Below, piece after piece: positions 8,741-16,155 of a DNA stretch of 54,337 bases (its first letter is position 1; each line of letters begins with the position of its first letter). Location of the stretch: NCBI GenBank assembly GCA_020352215.1, contig CP070675.1, positions 3,740,258-3,794,594 of the forward strand, given 5' to 3'. This DNA comes from Phycisphaerales bacterium (lineage in GTDB: Bacteria > Planctomycetota > Phycisphaerae > Sedimentisphaerales > Anaerobacaceae). The position numbers were made by a program, and so were the translations under genes. Under the pieces are notes generated by a model. That model worked only from the letters and a program-made list of their open reading frames with translations. It had not been told where the DNA came from and ran no database searches.

Positions 8741-10078
8741 CTAATTCCAGGCCTCCTGGAGATACTTGGGCAGCATCGAGCACTCCCTCGGGCCCACCAT
8801 AACTTCCCAGTTCGTCGCTTCTTCCAGTTTGCCGCTCATCACTGCCACGTAGCCGGGGATAATCAGCTTGCGGTGTTTGACCAAACTCTCGACCTTGTAT
8901 TTTGCAATAGCATCTGCCACGGTTTTCTCGTTGAGCTTGTCTCCCGAGTAAGCCGTCAGCACACTGGTGCCTTCGGTGTCAACCACGAGAATATAACTCG
9001 GCACCCTGCTGGCCTCGACATCCGATTCCACGGTGTAGTAGGTCAATGAGAAGTTCGTCGTGAACATCACCGGCGCATTCTCATCCGGCTCGCCGATCGG
9101 ATACACCTTAGGCTCGACCTGGACGGGCTTCTGTGGATCGCTGAAGACATTCATCACCGCCGTCAGCGCCGCCAAAAGCGCGTACGGCTCGACGGTATCA
9201 ACTATTACAATGCTTGAGTACTTGCAGATCAGACCTATGGCAGTGGCCCCTTGCTCGGCCCCATCCCCGTCGCAAACGTGCGTCATCGCAGGGTAGCCCA
9301 ACGGCCTAAAGGCCTTCTTCAGCGCTAGAGCCCGCATCTTCGATAGGCCATACAACTGCTCCTGCAGGCCCGGGGCATCGAGCGCCAGCACTATATCTTC
9401 GACACCGGCGGCCTTGATCTTCTCAGTTAGCTCGGCCAGCACCTCGACCGATTCGGCCTTTGCCGCCAGCGGGCAACCGTTGTCTTTGGCGATCTTTGCC
9501 ATCGCCTCGGCGGTGTCGGCCGCAGCAAAGGCAAGCAGAGGCACGCCATCCTTGACTTTCGTGACTGCGGCCGCCATTGCCTCCGCGGATTCCGTCACCA
9601 ATATCATGGCAAGATCGCAGCCGTCGTTCACCGCGGCACAAGCCTTTGCAAAGGACTCGGCCGAGCCGCTTTCATTAAGAACCGCCACCGCCTTGGCGCC
9701 GATCTTGGTGCCCACACGTTCAAACTGTAGCGCGTTGACTGACTCGATGCGTTTGGTCAGCTCGTCGCCGGTGAGCTTGTCCGAGACCGATGCAGCCACG
9801 ACTGTCTCGTTGTGGAACTTCTCCTCGTGTCGGAACATCACCGTTTCCTGACCTACCTGAACTTGAGCATCTCCGCTGCCGAAAACAATCTTCCTCATCG
9901 GCGGTGCAGCGGCTGCGGCAAGCTTCTCCTTGGCCTCTTCCGAGACATCCGGGCAGTCCTCGAGTTTTGCACGCTTCTGCGCCAGTGCCATGGCGAACGC
10001 CAGACACGTCGGCATGCCGCACTTCTTGCAGTTAGTTTTCGGCAGAAGCTTGAAAATTTCCAATCCTGTCAGTGCCAT
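8741..10078 (-). CDS. acsC: Corrinoid iron-sulfur protein large subunit (CODH/ACS gamma)
   Basis: Binds the corrinoid and a 4Fe-4S cluster and pairs with AcsD as methyl carrier. The 445 residues match the family length. The N-terminal cluster motif is intact: C-K-K-C-G-M-P-T-C at residues 17-25 with a fourth cysteine in LEDCPD. The middle is a TIM barrel and the C-terminal part (SVLTAYSGDKL, KLIIPGYVAVMSGKLEEA, WEVMVGPREC) is the cobamide-binding domain. AAGGAAG precedes the ATG. It follows acsB after 88 bp that hold an inverted-repeat element (10100-10151). Confidence 0.94.
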   Translation of the reverse strand: MALTGLEIFKLLPKTNCKKCGMPTCLAFAMALAQKRAKLEDCPDVSEEAKEKLAAAAAPPMRKIVFGSGDAQVQVGQETVMFRHEEKFHNETVVAASVSDKLTGDELTKRIESVNALQFERVGTKIGAKAVAVLNESGSAESFAKACAAVNDGCDLAMILVTESAEAMAAAVTKVKDGVPLLAFAAADTAEAMAKIAKDNGCPLAAKAESVEVLAELTEKIKAAGVEDIVLALDAPGLQEQLYGLSKMRALALKKAFRPLGYPAMTHVCDGDGAEQGATAIGLICKYSSIVIVDTVEPYALLAALTAVMNVFSDPQKPVQVEPKVYPIGEPDENAPVMFTTNFSLTYYTVESDVEASRVPSYILVVDTEGTSVLTAYSGDKLNEKTVADAIAKYKVESLVKHRKLIIPGYVAVMSGKLEEATNWEVMVGPRECSMLPKYLQEAWN

Positions 10079-10099
10079 AAAAACTTCCTTTCTCGCATT

Positions 10100-10151
10100 G
10101 CGTATTGCGTATGTCGTATTGCGTCAATCTTTTGCGCACAACGCAATACGC
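10100..10151. repeat. Inverted word-repeat hairpin between acsB and acsC
   Basis: The 11-mer GCGTATTGCGT at 10100-10110 is matched perfectly by its reverse complement ACGCAATACGC at 10141-10151. A second copy of CGTATTGCGT at 10115-10124 can compete for the same partner. Around it the 7-mer ATTGCGT or its complement recurs several times between 10096 and 10162. The element lies wholly within the 88 bp between two genes that should be co-transcribed. It could fold into a large RNA hairpin affecting stability or relative expression of the two cistrons, or it may be a repeat-family insertion. No T-run follows, so it is not a typical terminator. Confidence 0.55.
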
Positions 10152-10166
10152 ACAACGCACGACGAA

Positions 10167-12353
10167 TTAGAACATTGGATCCATGGTCGTCACCGGATGC
10201 TCGGCCTTGGTGATGAACTCCAAAACTTCCTCTTCCGTGGTGGCCGCCCTCTCATCGGCAATCTTGTCCAGGAACTCTTCGCCACCGAGACCGAGCTCTT
10301 CCGCCCTCTTGACCATTGCCGCTTTCACCTCTTCCTTCAACACAGTGGGCATCCAGACGATCCTTTTGATTCCGCCTTCGGCCGCTATGAACTTCTTCGA
10401 GCTTATGTAGTGCTTGGAATGGCCGATGAAGCCCGGCGTTTGCTGGCCGCCGCCCACCGTACCTGCAAGCGTGGAAAACTTCATCCCGCATGGAGTCATT
10501 TCAGGGTACTCTCTGTTGGCAATCATTATTCCACCGGTGGAAGGAAGGACTGCAGCGATGCACTCGAAGCAACCGCAAGAGGTCATCGGGTCAACGATCA
10601 TGCTGTACTGGCTCATTCGCTCGACGTTACCGCCGGTGGAACCCACTACGAACGCATTGACCTTGTCCCACTGCCCGACGGTCGGCTCGATGCTGGTGCC
10701 CTTTGGGATCGGCTGATTCGGCCCCGAGGGCGTGATTTCATACGCGGCCCGGCAGTCGAGCCAGCTATAGGCGCCACACAGGCCTGGCCTCTCCGGGGAC
10801 ACTACGCACACATGATTCGGCGCAAAACTCTGGCACAACGCACACGAGTAGAATATTTCCACGTCCTCGTCGGCCATCCCCGCCAGTCGCGCATCCCGCT
10901 CGGCATACACCGCCTGTGCCTGCTCACGGAGTTTCACGACCTTCTTTTCATCCGTGTAGATCGTGACCTGCACTTTGTCGACTATGCTCGAATACTCATC
11001 GTGGTATTTTGCGTGCAGCAGCTTGCCGACGTGCTCCAGCTTGAAGCCCGCCTTCGCGGCGTCGTTGCTGATTCGCACCCAGTTGATGTCACGCTGACCC
11101 ATGTGCCAGATGCCCTGGGCCTCGTTCATAAATGTGTGCACCTGCCGTTCAAGCACCGGCTCAAAATCGGCCTGCATCTTTCTTCCGGCCACCTCCACTA
11201 CTATGCCGAGCGGCAGCTTGCCTCCCGCCTCAACGGAATCAACATCAGGTCCTTCGACCACAACCTTGCCGTCCTCTACGTCGCTGATCTCGCTCATCCG
11301 AAGCCACTCAAACGCCGGTGTCCGCTGGCCGCCGAACTCGCAGTGCATTTCCTCCTTGCGGATTCGCTCACCCTCGAACGCCGGGCTAACCGATACAGGA
11401 ACCGGTATCTCCGTGATCTTTATCTTCAGGCCGCGAACCTCAATGGCCTTTTCCACAATCTGATCGTGCGGAATCCTGCTGACGACGTGTTCGTACGTGC
11501 ACACTCCGGTCGGAAGAATTTCGGGAATATCCGAATCCGCTATCACCGGGAAGCCATAGTTGATCGCCCCGGCTGCGGTGGCATACCACTCGTCCGTGAC
11601 CTCACCCAGCGGCATGACAAATGCGAAGATTCTATTCTTGTTATAGAGCAGATTCCGGCGAAAATCGCCTGCCTGAACGCCGCCGAAGCTAAGTGCCGCC
11701 CTGCTCGCAAAGCCAAGCGAATAGATCGCCGATGTAATCTCGCGCCCGAAAGGCACCAGTCGCGTCTCCCACCCCAACTGCACACCGCCCTCCACGAGCT
11801 GCTCGGCGAAAGTGGTACCGTTATTGTGCGCCGACATGAAGACATACAAGCACCGCTCCTGGAGCTTGCGGGCGATGTCGACAGCCGTTTCCACGTCCGG
11901 TGCAGCGCCGACCACAGCAGCGAATCCAGGCGCCGTTCCATCGACAAACTGAATCCCACGCTCGCGCAGGATCATATCATCGGCCGCCCCAAGCCAGATG
12001 TCATCCACTGGATTGGGTCCAATCAGGTACTTGCACGCCTCAATTATCTCTTCGGCAAACAACGTTGCCATGCCCGCATCCAGGGCCTGACCCAGATAAG
12101 GCAGCCACAGATCGTCGTCAACCAGTGGCGGCAGCAGATCGTTTACCTCATCCATCACCTCCTTGAAATCCGCGAGCTTTTCCACCGCCCTGCCGGTCAT
12201 GGAATAGATGATCGGAATGTAATAGCCGGTGTTTGGAAATTCGACCGCACAATCCTCACCTTTCTCCTTGACGGCCTTCGCCAAGATAACGTCGGCTTGC
12301 TTTGCTATCTTGTGAGCGCCACGAATGGCTGCTGATGCAATGATCTTTGACAT
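10167..12353 (-). CDS. acsB: Acetyl-CoA synthase, bacterial type (CODH/ACS alpha)
   Basis: Makes acetyl-CoA from CO, the corrinoid-bound methyl group and CoA. At 728 residues it is full length for the bacterial type. The A-cluster ligands are all present: C504, C507, C516 and C526 for the 4Fe-4S cluster and C593-G594-C595 for the distal nickel. This is the same spacing as the Moorella enzyme (506, 509, 518, 528, 595-597) shifted by two. The N-terminal CODH-contacting domain is present, so it is the three-domain form and not the short archaeal one. AAAGG precedes the ATG. It lies between acsA (87 bp gap) and acsC (88 bp gap); both gaps hold inverted repeats. Confidence 0.96.
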   Translation of the reverse strand: MSKIIASAAIRGAHKIAKQADVILAKAVKEKGEDCAVEFPNTGYYIPIIYSMTGRAVEKLADFKEVMDEVNDLLPPLVDDDLWLPYLGQALDAGMATLFAEEIIEACKYLIGPNPVDDIWLGAADDMILRERGIQFVDGTAPGFAAVVGAAPDVETAVDIARKLQERCLYVFMSAHNNGTTFAEQLVEGGVQLGWETRLVPFGREITSAIYSLGFASRAALSFGGVQAGDFRRNLLYNKNRIFAFVMPLGEVTDEWYATAAGAINYGFPVIADSDIPEILPTGVCTYEHVVSRIPHDQIVEKAIEVRGLKIKITEIPVPVSVSPAFEGERIRKEEMHCEFGGQRTPAFEWLRMSEISDVEDGKVVVEGPDVDSVEAGGKLPLGIVVEVAGRKMQADFEPVLERQVHTFMNEAQGIWHMGQRDINWVRISNDAAKAGFKLEHVGKLLHAKYHDEYSSIVDKVQVTIYTDEKKVVKLREQAQAVYAERDARLAGMADEDVEIFYSCALCQSFAPNHVCVVSPERPGLCGAYSWLDCRAAYEITPSGPNQPIPKGTSIEPTVGQWDKVNAFVVGSTGGNVERMSQYSMIVDPMTSCGCFECIAAVLPSTGGIMIANREYPEMTPCGMKFSTLAGTVGGGQQTPGFIGHSKHYISSKKFIAAEGGIKRIVWMPTVLKEEVKAAMVKRAEELGLGGEEFLDKIADERAATTEEEVLEFITKAEHPVTTMDPMF

Positions 12354-12380
12354 AGACTAACCTTTCCCACATTTCTATGA

Positions 12381-12422
12381 CTCGATGTCCGATTCTCGAT
12401 TCTCTGTTATGCGGACATCGAG
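12381..12422. repeat. Inverted word-repeat hairpin between acsA and acsB
   Basis: CTCGATGTCCG at 12381-12391 and its perfect reverse complement CGGACATCGAG at 12412-12422 enclose a 20-nt loop. Extra copies of the same words (ATTCTCGATTCTC in the loop, ACATCGAGAT at about 12429-12438) flank or fill it. It occupies most of the 87 bp between acsA and acsB. The word differs from that in the acsB/acsC gap (ATTGCGT), but the design is the same: a short word repeated in both orientations. No T-run follows. Confidence 0.55.
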
Positions 12423-12440
12423 TTTCCAACATCGAGATAT

Positions 12441-14375
12441 CTACTCCACGCTCAGCGCGCGCCTGTCGGCCATATCGTAGAGCTTACGTTCCTTCTCCTT
12501 GTTGATCCCAAGAGTGTCACGTTTGCTCTCGATATGGGCCAGGATCAGTTCGGCAGCCTTTACCGGGTCCGACTCCACAGCCCATTTGCCGCCCAGATCC
12601 TTTTCAATTCCGCCGAACAGATAGTCACTGACGTTTTGACTGCCGGAGATCGGCATTATCTCCTTGGCAAAGACAACAAGGGCACCGCTGGCGACGAAGT
12701 ACTGCCCAATGGCGTAGGCCTTTTCGCTGACGGACTCCAGACACGCGCCGGCAACCGGCAGCTCGGAGATATCGTCACCGAGCCCACCCTCGCGGACCAG
12801 CTCGGTACAGGAGACGAGCAGGCGCGTGTTGTCGACGCAGCTCCCGCAAGCAAGGACCGGCGGGATTCCGACGGCCTCACAGACCTCTCTAAGGCCCGGC
12901 CCGGCAAGATCCAGCGCATCTCGCGGATTCGCCAGGCCCTGTTTGCCGCATGCAATCGTTGCACAGCCGGTCGTCAGGACCAGCACGTCTCTCTTGATCA
13001 GCTCTTTGGTCAGTGTCGTGTGCGTCAGGTCCTGCGGAATTTTGGGATTGGTGCAGCCGACAATGCCGACGACGCCGCGAATTCGACCGTTGATGATGTT
13101 GTCGTTCAACGGCCGAAAGCTCGCGCGGTATCGGCCGCCGAGCATGTAGTTGATTGACTCAAAACTGAAACCGCCGACGGCCGCGCTCTTCTGCTTGGGA
13201 ATATACACTTCACCGCGGTTCTTGAAATTATCGATAGCCATCTTGACCAGATCTTTTGCCGTGTTCAGGGCGTTCCTCTCATCCATTGAGACGTGCTCGA
13301 CGCCGGGTATCTTGGCCTTATCGGCTGTGGTGACCAGCTTGGTGTGATAGCACTTGGCTACATTGGTCAGGCCCTGCATCACACACTGCACATCCACCGC
13401 CATCAGCTCTATCGCGCCGGTGGCGACGACCAGCTCCTGATTGAGGAAGTTGCCAGCGATCGGTATGCCGTGCCGCATAAGCAGCTCGTTTGCGGTGCAG
13501 CAGGTTCCGGCTACGTTTATGCCCTTGGCCCCGACCTTTTTGGCCTCCGCGAGCAGCTCTTTGTCCTGAGACGCAGCGGCTATCATCTCCGAAAGAATAG
13601 GCTCGTGTCCGTGAACGATGATATTGACCTGGTCCTTCTGGAGAACGCCCATGTTGACCTCGCCACGGCCCGGATAGGGCGTGCCGAATAGTACATCCTG
13701 CAGCTCGGTAGCGAGCATGGCCCCGCCCCAACCGTCAGCCAGAGCAACCCGGCTGGCGTGCAAGAGGATGTTCTTGTAGTCCTGGTCTACCCCCATGGTG
13801 CTCCGGTGCAAAGATTCGGTCACTTCGCGGTCAACAGCGCGGGGAGTGATGCCAAGCTTATCCCAGATCGCCTTTCGCGGCTCAGGCGCGCGCCGAGCCA
13901 TCAACTGGGTGCCCTCAGCCTTTCCAAATTCGGCCAGCGCGATCTCACCGATGTCAACGGCTATCTCGTTGGGCGAACGGCCGTCGACTTTGACGCCGAA
14001 CTCCTGAGCAAGCTTATGCAGCTTGGTGACGTCTTTGATCTGATAGTCCCCTGCTTCGCCCTTAGCGGTGGCCAGGAAGACTTCTGCAACGGTTCGGCCG
14101 TGGTCGCTGTGCGCGCTGACACCAGCGGCTATAGCCCGCAGGAAATTGCGCGACACGATAGTATCGACGTCCGCGCCGCAAACGCCAAGCGATGCCTTCT
14201 TGGTGATTCGGCACGGGCCCATAGCACATATTCGGCAACAAACACCCTGCTTGCCGAAGCCACACTGTGGCATTTGGGCTGCAAGCCTATCCCAGGCATT
14301 CTCCTGGCCGGCTTTTGCCATGCGCGCTATCATCTCCTGCGCCGCTTTGTCGGTACTGCGTTCTTTTGGGTCCAT
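12441..14375 (-). CDS. acsA: Carbon monoxide dehydrogenase catalytic subunit, CooS/AcsA type
   Basis: Nickel-iron enzyme that interconverts CO2 and CO and supplies CO to AcsB. From the ATG at 14375 (GAGGA just upstream; the TTG/ATG at 14423 lacks a site) it has 644 residues. C38, C46, C47, C50, C55 and C66 in the N-terminal motif are ligands of the D and B clusters. Further conserved cysteines occur in GTCCTANELL, VGIVGCTNP, TTGCATIACGKQG and LACGSCVDNTR, which surround the C-cluster. It follows the cooC gene by 54 bp, the usual pairing of a CODH with its nickel-insertion ATPase. Confidence 0.95.
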   Translation of the reverse strand: MDPKERSTDKAAQEMIARMAKAGQENAWDRLAAQMPQCGFGKQGVCCRICAMGPCRITKKASLGVCGADVDTIVSRNFLRAIAAGVSAHSDHGRTVAEVFLATAKGEAGDYQIKDVTKLHKLAQEFGVKVDGRSPNEIAVDIGEIALAEFGKAEGTQLMARRAPEPRKAIWDKLGITPRAVDREVTESLHRSTMGVDQDYKNILLHASRVALADGWGGAMLATELQDVLFGTPYPGRGEVNMGVLQKDQVNIIVHGHEPILSEMIAAASQDKELLAEAKKVGAKGINVAGTCCTANELLMRHGIPIAGNFLNQELVVATGAIELMAVDVQCVMQGLTNVAKCYHTKLVTTADKAKIPGVEHVSMDERNALNTAKDLVKMAIDNFKNRGEVYIPKQKSAAVGGFSFESINYMLGGRYRASFRPLNDNIINGRIRGVVGIVGCTNPKIPQDLTHTTLTKELIKRDVLVLTTGCATIACGKQGLANPRDALDLAGPGLREVCEAVGIPPVLACGSCVDNTRLLVSCTELVREGGLGDDISELPVAGACLESVSEKAYAIGQYFVASGALVVFAKEIMPISGSQNVSDYLFGGIEKDLGGKWAVESDPVKAAELILAHIESKRDTLGINKEKERKLYDMADRRALSVE

Positions 14376-14429
14376 ATAGATTCCTCGCAACAAAGTATGA
14401 AACCTTCTTAAGCCGAATCCCACTGGTTG

Positions 14430-15272
14430 TCAATCACCCATTTCCACCCCCATCGAGAAAAGGCTCACCAACTGGTGCTTGGCCTTTGTTAATTCGGCTA
14501 CTACTTCCGGATCCGCTTCGATAACGGCGGTCCGTTTTAGATCTGCTTGCTGTATGGCGGGCTTGTACGGAATGCTGCCGAGCAGCTTCACTCCGCTCAA
14601 CTGCGACTCTATCACCGCTGTTTGTGCGGAGTCAGTAATTTTGTTGCCAACCGCTCCGACGTTTCTTATGCCTAGATCGATGGCCATCCTCGCCATATTG
14701 TTCGCCGTTTCGATGCTTCTGCCGCCCGGCTCGACGACTAACACGAGAGCATCAATGCCTTGCACGCTCGCCCTGCCCATAAACTCAACACCTGCCGCCA
14801 AGTCAACCAAGACAACCTCCTTGCGTTGCAGTATGCTGTGTGTCAGCAGTGCCTTCAGAAACGCCCCTTCCGGACATGCACACCCCCCCCCGGCCCGGGT
14901 AACGGCCCCCAAGACCAGCAGCCTTAACCTGCCGGGCCCCTGCCCTGCCGGCGCGCCGCCGGAACCAACCACCCGGATGTCACGCCAGTGCTTCTCAGGC
15001 AGGTCGCTGACTTCAGGATTCAGCCGAAAGTATGCGCCGACGGCCTCTTTTCCCGTGCCGGTACGTTCGGCGATCAGCTCTTTCATTTTGATAATGGGCT
15101 CAGGGCTTTGCTCAGAGGGTATGCCGAACGCCTGAGCAAGGTTCGTATCGGGATCAGCGTCGATGGCCAGGACGTCAAGTCCTTCGCCGGCAAGTAGTTG
15201 AGCCCATATCGCGCAAACGGTGGTCTTGCCGACCCCCCCTTTGCCACCGACAGCTATTTTCGCGCTCAACAT
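14430..15272 (-). CDS. cooC: CooC-type nickel-insertion ATPase next to CODH
   Basis: ATPase that assists nickel loading of the CODH C-cluster. From the ATG at 15272 it has 280 residues: deviant Walker A GGKGGVGKTT at 9-18, AIDADPDTNLAQAFG at about 36-50, the metal-binding CxC pair C131-A-C133 (GGGCACPE) and VLVDLAAGVEF. Residues about 97-115 (RDIRVVGSGGAPAGQGPGR) look longer and more Gly/Pro-rich than usual just before the conserved LLVLGAV strand, and the DNA there is an extreme G/C run (near 14880-14960). An assembly or sequencing error, or a small insertion, is possible although the frame recovers. A putative promoter lies 120 bp upstream. Confidence 0.92.
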   Translation of the reverse strand: MLSAKIAVGGKGGVGKTTVCAIWAQLLAGEGLDVLAIDADPDTNLAQAFGIPSEQSPEPIIKMKELIAERTGTGKEAVGAYFRLNPEVSDLPEKHWRDIRVVGSGGAPAGQGPGRLRLLVLGAVTRAGGGCACPEGAFLKALLTHSILQRKEVVLVDLAAGVEFMGRASVQGIDALVLVVEPGGRSIETANNMARMAIDLGIRNVGAVGNKITDSAQTAVIESQLSGVKLLGSIPYKPAIQQADLKRTAVIEADPEVVAELTKAKHQLVSLFSMGVEMGD

Positions 15273-15392
15273 CAATAATCCGGCCTTTTCTCCCGGCCAT
15301 TTATACACCCGAATTCAGACAATGTGAAATTGGGCAAGACACAGAACTCCGTTCGCCGACACTTCGCCAACGTCGTCAGGCGTCGTCCGGGT

Positions 15393-15421
15393 ACACTAAT
15401 ACTTTTCTGCGGAGTTGTCAA
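15393..15421 (-). promoter_or_regulatory. Putative sigma-70 promoter for cooC-acs genes
   Basis: On the minus strand a perfect TTGACA (15421-15416) is followed after 17 bp by TAGTGT (15398-15393), which matches only three of six -10 bases. Transcription would start near 15386 and give a leader of roughly 115 nt before cooC. The 200-bp gap between the DUF3786 gene and cooC is the largest in the run, which fits an internal promoter. Call made by eye only. Confidence 0.35.
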
Positions 15422-15472
15422 CTGGCGACTTGCACGATTATTCACATGCAGGCGTGAGTTCCGCAAAGTATT

Positions 15473-16081
15473 TCAGTCGCTCCGCTTGGATTCCTCGATA
15501 AGCGAGTCAACGACCAGATTCACACCCGCCAACAGCGCATCCAAGGGCATATGCTCGGCCGCCGTCTGGTCGAACAGTATCGACGCCCGTGCGTCAAACT
15601 CGTCGTCCCGGCCCCATACCACCATCGTGACGGGCACCCGCGGCAGCAGATACAGCTCAAAAGAAGCATCGCCGAATTCCCGTGGCTTGGCATCGAACTT
15701 CTCTGAGACTCGGCACAAATCCTCCGGGTTATCCCCGAACGCCTCTTCTAACTTGTCCGTGGGAAGGCAATGTACCCCCCGGAAGAAGAATTGTCCGCCT
15801 GGGAACGTCTCGCCTCGGACGAGCTTTCCCCCCAACGGTATATCCTGGGCGGTTATCAGATACGCAAGAATGCACAGCTGCTCGATGAATCCAGCGGGTT
15901 GCTCTTCGGAGTCCGCCGGCGACGGAAATATCTCCCTCTTGGGAAGATCAACCACGTACTCATCGTTCAGTAGTGTCACGATATAGCAAGGCGGATCACT
16001 CAGGTACCGGCAGTCGACCCTGTCGGCCGTCTCTGGTCCATCAAGCTTCTCAAGTTGCTCCCAAAGCCCCTCATGAGCCAT
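15473..16081 (-). CDS. DUF3786 family protein
   Basis: The 202 residues fit the DUF3786 family by pattern: DPPCYIVTLLNDEYVVDL near residues 29-46, LGGKLVRGETFPGGQFFFRGVH near 82-103, and the closing VWGRDDEFDARASILFD...LPLDALL. Family members are known mainly from genomes with CODH/ACS or methyltransferase genes and have no proven function. Soluble, no signal peptide. GGAGG and AGGA lie just upstream of the ATG. It precedes cooC and acsA on the same strand, so a role near the pathway (for example corrinoid or metal handling) is plausible but is guesswork from position. Confidence 0.8.
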   Translation of the reverse strand: MAHEGLWEQLEKLDGPETADRVDCRYLSDPPCYIVTLLNDEYVVDLPKREIFPSPADSEEQPAGFIEQLCILAYLITAQDIPLGGKLVRGETFPGGQFFFRGVHCLPTDKLEEAFGDNPEDLCRVSEKFDAKPREFGDASFELYLLPRVPVTMVVWGRDDEFDARASILFDQTAAEHMPLDALLAGVNLVVDSLIEESKRSD

Positions 16082-16155
16082 TGTTCCTGAACCTCCATGT
16101 GTCTATCGCGACGCCGAGCCGACGAACCGAACGTCGCACAAGTTCGATCACGCCG

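Noticed and set aside
9930..12335. 801-codon open frame on the plus strand opposite acsB and acsC
   Set aside because: It lies antisense to two genes with intact cluster ligands. The peptide is rich in His, Arg and Leu with no domain, and no ribosome binding site fits. High-G+C antisense shadows of this length are expected.
12361..12440. Intrinsic terminator between acsA and acsB
   Set aside because: The hairpin has a 20-nt loop and no T-run on either strand, and the acs genes are expected to be co-transcribed.
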